Shown in pieces: positions 6,262 to 9,152 of a stretch of 9,152 nt of DNA (the first letter of the stretch is position 1; each line of letters begins with the position of its first letter). Both the position numbers and the translations under genes were made by a program. The notes beneath the pieces were generated by a model. It saw nothing but the letters and a program-made list of their open reading frames with translations. It ran no database searches and had not been told where the DNA came from. Origin of the DNA: Elusimicrobiota bacterium (GTDB lineage: Bacteria > CG03); NCBI GenBank assembly GCA_021161625.1, contig JAGHAG010000011.1, positions 1-9,152 on the forward strand, given 5' to 3'.

Positions 6262-8006
6262 AAAAGAAAAAGAAACTTTCCCGCTTTAATGCGTATCTTT
6301 GTTTTTTTTTGTGCTTGTTTATTCTGCTTGGAAGCATAAGTATTATAGAAAAAAGCCCTACCTTTGATGAACCACTGCATCTGGCAGATGGAATTGCAAA
6401 CTTTAAATTTTTGAAATTCAGGTTTGGAATTGAACATCCCCCTTTTTTAAGATTAATGGCTGCGCTTCCTTCATTTTTTTATGAATTAAAATTTCCTGCA
6501 AGCAAGGAGCTTATAAGAAAGAAAAGTGAAGTTAAAATAAAAAACTGGTCTCCTGTGAAGGATTTTACATTTGCAAAAAGATTTTTCTATCTTTTCAATC
6601 CTGACAAAACAGAGGCACTTTTTTTTCTTGGAAGGTTTGCAATTTTGCTTCTCGGAATACCTTTATTTTTTGTTATAGAAAGATGGACAAAACATCTTTA
6701 TGGTGAAAGAAGGGCATTGATAACACTTATTTTACTTGCCCTTACTCCGAATATACTTGCTCATGCGCGACTTATTACAACAGATTTTGGAAGTTCTGTT
6801 TTTATAGTTTGCGGGGCATATTTTCTCTGGAAGTTTACTGGAAATTTGAGGAAAAAACATTTTCTCCTAAGCGCATTTTTCTGGGGGCTTGCCCTTGTTT
6901 CAAAATACAGTGCAATTTTCTTTTTTATTGTTTTTCATATAACTGCATTTTTTTATACGAAAAGCAAAAAGAAATTTTTTTATTTCTTTCTTTTAGAAAT
7001 ACCTGTTTTGGTTTTTATGATAAATGCGTGCTTTTTCTTTACAGAGCCTGTGGGAAGAAATTTTTTCAGGGATGAAAATCTTTCCTTTATCCCCGGTTAT
7101 GCAAGAATACCAGTTTTGTTCTTCTCAAAGTTTCTTCTCATTCCTGAAATTTACACGCGGGGAATTTTTTATAGTTTTTATCATTCCTTAAGAGGACATG
7201 GCACATATCTCATCGGGAGATATTCCAATTTGGGATGGTGGTATTATTTTCCCCTTGCTTTTTTGATAAAATCCACAACAACTTTTCTTTTTCTTTTCGT
7301 GCTTTCAATTTTAAGTCTTAAAAAAAGAAAACTTTCAAAGGATGAGATTTTCTTTATTATTCCATCGGTCCTGTTTTTGTTATTTATGATGAAGAGTCAC
7401 TTAAACATAGGGGTGAGACACATTTTGATTTTGTGGATGTTTGGTGCAGTGTTTTGCGCCAGATCAGGAGTATTTATAAGGAAGAAATTTATCATTTTTG
7501 TTTATGTCTTTGCGCTTTTTGAGAATCTTTTTGTTTTCCCTCACTACATCTCTCAAATAAATTTATTTCTCGGGGGGCCAAAAAAGGGTTACAAATATCT
7601 TGCAGATTCCAACCTTGACTGGGGACAGGATTTGAAAATTTTAAGCAAGTGGTGGAAGAGGCAGAAAAGGCCACTTTTAATTCTTTCATACTTTGGCACA
7701 GGGGAACCCTTTTTTTATGGCATGGAATTTGTGAACTGTCTTTCGCTTTCAGTGCCAGGCATTTATGAAATCCTGCCCCAAAAAAACTCCCATCAGAAGT
7801 TTTTTGCAATAAGTGTTACAAATTTGCTTGGGGTTTATAGATGGAATAAAGATTTGTTTGCATATTTCAGAGATAAAAAACCAGATGCAAGAGCAGGTTA
7901 TTCAATTTACATTTATGACATTACAGATGATTTAAAAGCGCAAAAAATCCTGAAAGGGATTTTTAAAGCACAGGGCAGAGATGAAATTGTAAAAAAATAT
8001 TTTTAG
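6258..8006 (+). CDS. GT-C membrane glycosyltransferase, GT39/PMT-like
   Basis: Multi-spanning inner-membrane glycosyltransferase of 582 aa that should take a sugar from a polyprenyl-phosphate donor and transfer it on the periplasmic face. After a basic start (MKKKKK) comes a first membrane helix (about 12-30). The first outer loop follows, with TFDEPLH, including the Asp37-Glu38 pair expected of GT-C catalytic sites, and IEHPP (58-62). RLITTDFG and many Phe-rich helices follow to about residue 420. The C-terminal part has YLADSNLDWGQDL (447-459), a signature seen in bacterial PMT-like proteins, then a short soluble region. It overlaps the EamA transporter gene by ATGA. Only a weak GAG precedes the ATG, consistent with coupled translation. 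A nine-T run (6302-6310) sits in the first helix. The acceptor could be lipid A, another glycan or protein and cannot be decided here. It ends 5 nt from the convergent regulator gene. Confidence 0.83.
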   Translation: MKKKKKLSRFNAYLCFFLCLFILLGSISIIEKSPTFDEPLHLADGIANFKFLKFRFGIEHPPFLRLMAALPSFFYELKFPASKELIRKKSEVKIKNWSPVKDFTFAKRFFYLFNPDKTEALFFLGRFAILLLGIPLFFVIERWTKHLYGERRALITLILLALTPNILAHARLITTDFGSSVFIVCGAYFLWKFTGNLRKKHFLLSAFFWGLALVSKYSAIFFFIVFHITAFFYTKSKKKFFYFFLLEIPVLVFMINACFFFTEPVGRNFFRDENLSFIPGYARIPVLFFSKFLLIPEIYTRGIFYSFYHSLRGHGTYLIGRYSNLGWWYYFPLAFLIKSTTTFLFLFVLSILSLKKRKLSKDEIFFIIPSVLFLLFMMKSHLNIGVRHILILWMFGAVFCARSGVFIRKKFIIFVYVFALFENLFVFPHYISQINLFLGGPKKGYKYLADSNLDWGQDLKILSKWWKRQKRPLLILSYFGTGEPFFYGMEFVNCLSLSVPGIYEILPQKNSHQKFFAISVTNLLGVYRWNKDLFAYFRDKKPDARAGYSIYIYDITDDLKAQKILKGIFKAQGRDEIVKKYF

Positions 8007-8037
8007 GCAGTTTACCCAGGCTTTTCTTTTACAATTT
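7984..8037. terminator. Inverted repeat across a convergent gene junction, possible bidirectional terminator
   Basis: AAATTGTAAAA (7984-7994) and its exact complement TTTTACAATTT (8027-8037) flank the 32 nt that include both stop codons. The 11-bp stem is AT-rich and followed by T runs on both strands. It lies in the last codons of both genes, where each encodes Ile-Val-Lys, so it could partly be coincidence of codon use. No GC-rich terminator exists here. Confidence 0.3.
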
Positions 8038-8968
8038 TGATAAATTTTTCAACAAAATTTTTATCCCACTGCGTTCCTGCAAATTCCCTTAAGACATCAA
8101 GTGCCTCACTCTTGGACATTCTCTTCCTGTAAGCCCTGTCACTTGTCATTGCGTCCCATGCATCACAGATTGCCATAATTCTTGCTCCAACAGGAATTTT
8201 TTCACCCTCAATCCCCTCAGGGTAACCTTTGCCGTCTAACCTCTCATGATGGTATTTTATTGCAGGAATTTGAGTCCTCAAACCTGCAAGAGGTTTGCAG
8301 ATTTCAGCACTTAAAACAGGATGGGTCTTTATAAGCTCAAATTCTTCAGGTGTGAGTTTATCCGGTTTTGTGAGTATGTGGTCAGGAACTCCTATTTTCC
8401 CAATATCGTGGAGAAGTCCTGCTCTTTCTATTCTTTTTGCCTCTGAGTCTTTCCATCCAAGTTCATGTGCAAGTTCCCAGCAGTAAATTGAAACTCTCTG
8501 TGAATGCCCTCTTGTATAAGGGTCTTTTGCCTCAATTGTAGATGCAAGAGTAAAAAGAACATTATTTGTATCTTCAAGGTCATCCAGTGCTTTTTTAAGG
8601 CGAATTAAACTTTTTACTCTTGCAATCAATTCCAGTCGGTTATATGGTTTTGAAACAAAGTCATTGCATCCAAGAGAATATCCTTTTATGAGAGATTGAG
8701 AATCATTTAAAGCGGTTAAAAGAATTACAGGGGTAAATGCTGTAAATGGGGTTATTCTGATTTTTTCAAGAATTTCAAAACCACTTATATCAGGAAGCAT
8801 AATATCCAGCAAAATAAGACCGTATGAAATTGATGATGACATCATAAGAGCTTCTTTGCCGGTTGTTGCAATATCACAGGAAAAGCCCTCATCTGTTAAA
8901 ATATCACGCAAAACTTCGGCACTGTCCACATTGTCTTCAACTATTAAAATTTTGTAGTCAGAACCCAT
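8012..8968 (-). CDS. Response regulator with HD-GYP c-di-GMP phosphodiesterase domain
   Basis: Cytoplasmic two-component regulator of 318 aa that should hydrolyse cyclic di-GMP when phosphorylated. The receiver domain (5-120) has Glu11-Asp12, phospho-acceptor Asp55 in LLDIMLPD, Thr85 and Lys107 in SKPYN. A short helical linker (120-140) leads to the HD-GYP domain (141-318). That domain has Glu146, GHSQRV with His155, HDIGK (187-191), His216, HHERLDGKGYP (240-250) and Asp269 in CDAWDAMTSDRAYR, so the metal ligands and the GYP motif all appear intact. I start at ATG 8968, giving MGSDYKILIVEDN. A longer frame from a TTG at 9037 reads through repeat and promoter DNA and adds nothing conserved. 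No histidine kinase is in the window, so the partner is unknown. A role in controlling the nearby surface-glycan genes is inference. Confidence 0.93.
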   Translation of the reverse strand: MGSDYKILIVEDNVDSAEVLRDILTDEGFSCDIATTGKEALMMSSSISYGLILLDIMLPDISGFEILEKIRITPFTAFTPVILLTALNDSQSLIKGYSLGCNDFVSKPYNRLELIARVKSLIRLKKALDDLEDTNNVLFTLASTIEAKDPYTRGHSQRVSIYCWELAHELGWKDSEAKRIERAGLLHDIGKIGVPDHILTKPDKLTPEEFELIKTHPVLSAEICKPLAGLRTQIPAIKYHHERLDGKGYPEGIEGEKIPVGARIMAICDAWDAMTSDRAYRKRMSKSEALDVLREFAGTQWDKNFVEKFIKIVKEKPG

Positions 8969-8975
8969 ATATTTT

Positions 8976-9003
8976 ATTTTATCAAATTTTTTTGTATTTA
9001 CAA
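8976..9003 (-). promoter_or_regulatory. Predicted promoter of the HD-GYP regulator gene
   Basis: TTGTAA (complement of 8998-9003) and TAAAAT (complement of 8976-8981) are 16 nt apart, and the -10 ends 7 nt before ATG 8968. No Shine-Dalgarno sequence is present, so the leader would be very short or missing. The sequence just before the start (ATAAAATAAAA) matches that before the EamA transporter gene. Confidence 0.4.
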
Positions 9004-9004
9004 A
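8991..9004. promoter_or_regulatory. Palindrome TTTGTA-TT-TACAAA over the regulator's -35 region
   Basis: A perfect 6-bp inverted repeat with a 2-bp centre overlaps the predicted -35 of the HD-GYP gene. Its position would suit a repressor or activator site, but short AT-rich palindromes arise easily by chance in this DNA. Confidence 0.2.
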
Positions 9005-9022
9005 TGGTGCGAAAATGATAAA

Positions 9023-9089
9023 GTGATATGGAGACAAGAAAATAAAGTGACAAGAAAAAAAGTGGACAGAGGACAGTGGATAGAGGATA
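9023..9089. repeat. Purine-rich array of degenerate heptamers
   Basis: Four contiguous heptamers of the form G-T/A-GGA-C/T-A occupy 9062-9089: GTGGACA, GAGGACA, GTGGATA, GAGGATA. Upstream, related units GTGATAT (9023-9029), GAGACAA (9031-9037) and GTGACAA (9047-9053) are separated by A-rich spacers. A 16-nt stretch at 9033-9048 is repeated with one base missing at 9049-9063. The strand shown is almost all purine. The array lies upstream of the regulator gene and ends one base before the palindrome at 9091. Confidence 0.8.
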
Positions 9090-9090
9090 G

Positions 9091-9116
9091 TCCGCCTACG
9101 CTAAAGCTACGGCGGA
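9091..9116. repeat. GC-rich imperfect palindrome
   Basis: TCCGCC (9091-9096) pairs with GGCGGA (9111-9116). Inside, GCT (9100-9102) pairs with AGC (9105-9107), separated by a three-base internal mismatch where both arms read TAC. Its GC-rich arms stand out in the surrounding AT-rich DNA. It resembles interspersed palindromic repeats I recall from candidate-phylum genomes. That resemblance is unverified. Confidence 0.7.
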
Positions 9117-9123
9117 TATATGT

Positions 9124-9145
9124 AGCTCGAGACCCTTGGTCTGCT
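9124..9145. repeat. Small hairpin at the right edge
   Basis: AGACC (9130-9134) and GGTCT (9138-9142) form a 5-bp stem with a CTT loop. AGC (9124-9126) and GCT (9143-9145) can add three outer pairs around a TCG bulge. It lies 7 nt after the GC-rich palindrome and may belong to the same repeat unit, which probably continues past the window. No T run follows, so a terminator is not supported. Confidence 0.4.
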
Positions 9146-9152
9146 GTAAAAG

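Noticed and set aside
5949..6437. 162-codon open frame on the minus strand opposite the EamA/GT-C junction
   Set aside because: The translation is basic and low in complexity, with no recognisable motif. It is fully antisense to two well-supported genes.
8969..9037. TTG-initiated N-terminal extension of the HD-GYP regulator
   Set aside because: The 23 extra residues translate the predicted promoter and part of the heptamer array, and lie before a normal receiver-domain start.
9124..9145. Hairpin considered as a tRNA arm or terminator
   Set aside because: There is no cloverleaf, no T-arm sequence and no following T run. It fits better as part of the adjoining repeat.
9091..9152. Open reading frame across the palindrome to the window edge (SAYAKATAD and onward)
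   Set aside because: It has a stop immediately upstream and no start codon. Its only content is the repeat, which can look like protein when translated.

Overview
The window is AT-rich bacterial DNA with A- and T-rich codon use and many runs of A or T. It carries seven protein genes, almost all for cell-surface carbohydrate work, and no RNA genes, IS elements or CRISPR arrays. An HldD-type heptose epimerase points to a diderm bacterium that makes lipopolysaccharide. Two kinds of heptanucleotide repeat and a GC-rich palindrome near the right end look like repeats I remember from genomes of uncultured candidate phyla. That is memory only, so I do not assign a phylum.

Layout. Positions 1-4434 (+) are a tight three-gene operon: a heparinase II/III family protein (5' end outside the window), a GT4-type glycosyltransferase (4-nt ATGA overlap) and an AsnB-type glutamine amidotransferase (1-nt gap). 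This combination is typical of exopolysaccharide or capsule loci. Positions 4445-5356 (-) hold hldD, tail to tail with the amidotransferase. Positions 5410-8006 (+) are a two-gene unit joined by an ATGA overlap: a ten-helix EamA/DMT transporter and a GT-C membrane glycosyltransferase of the GT39/PMT group. Positions 8012-8968 (-) encode a response regulator with an HD-GYP c-di-GMP phosphodiesterase output domain. The last 184 nt are noncoding: a promoter region, then a purine-rich array of degenerate heptamers, then a GC-rich palindrome and a small hairpin.

How they may work together (inference). The first operon would build, modify and trim a surface polysaccharide. HldD supplies an ADP-heptose for the lipopolysaccharide core. 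The EamA/GT-C pair could move a lipid-linked sugar across the inner membrane and transfer it on the periplasmic side, in the manner of ArnE/ArnF with ArnT. The HD-GYP regulator would lower c-di-GMP, a messenger that commonly controls surface polysaccharide.

Most notable points: an in-frame (ATTCGAA)4 microsatellite inserted in the glutaminase domain of the amidotransferase, with a heptamer unit that is stop-free in all six frames; a heptamer array abutting a palindrome at the right end; and -10-like boxes only 3-7 nt before the ATG of all three genes that start a transcription unit, suggesting leaderless mRNAs. I see no clearly new multi-gene system.
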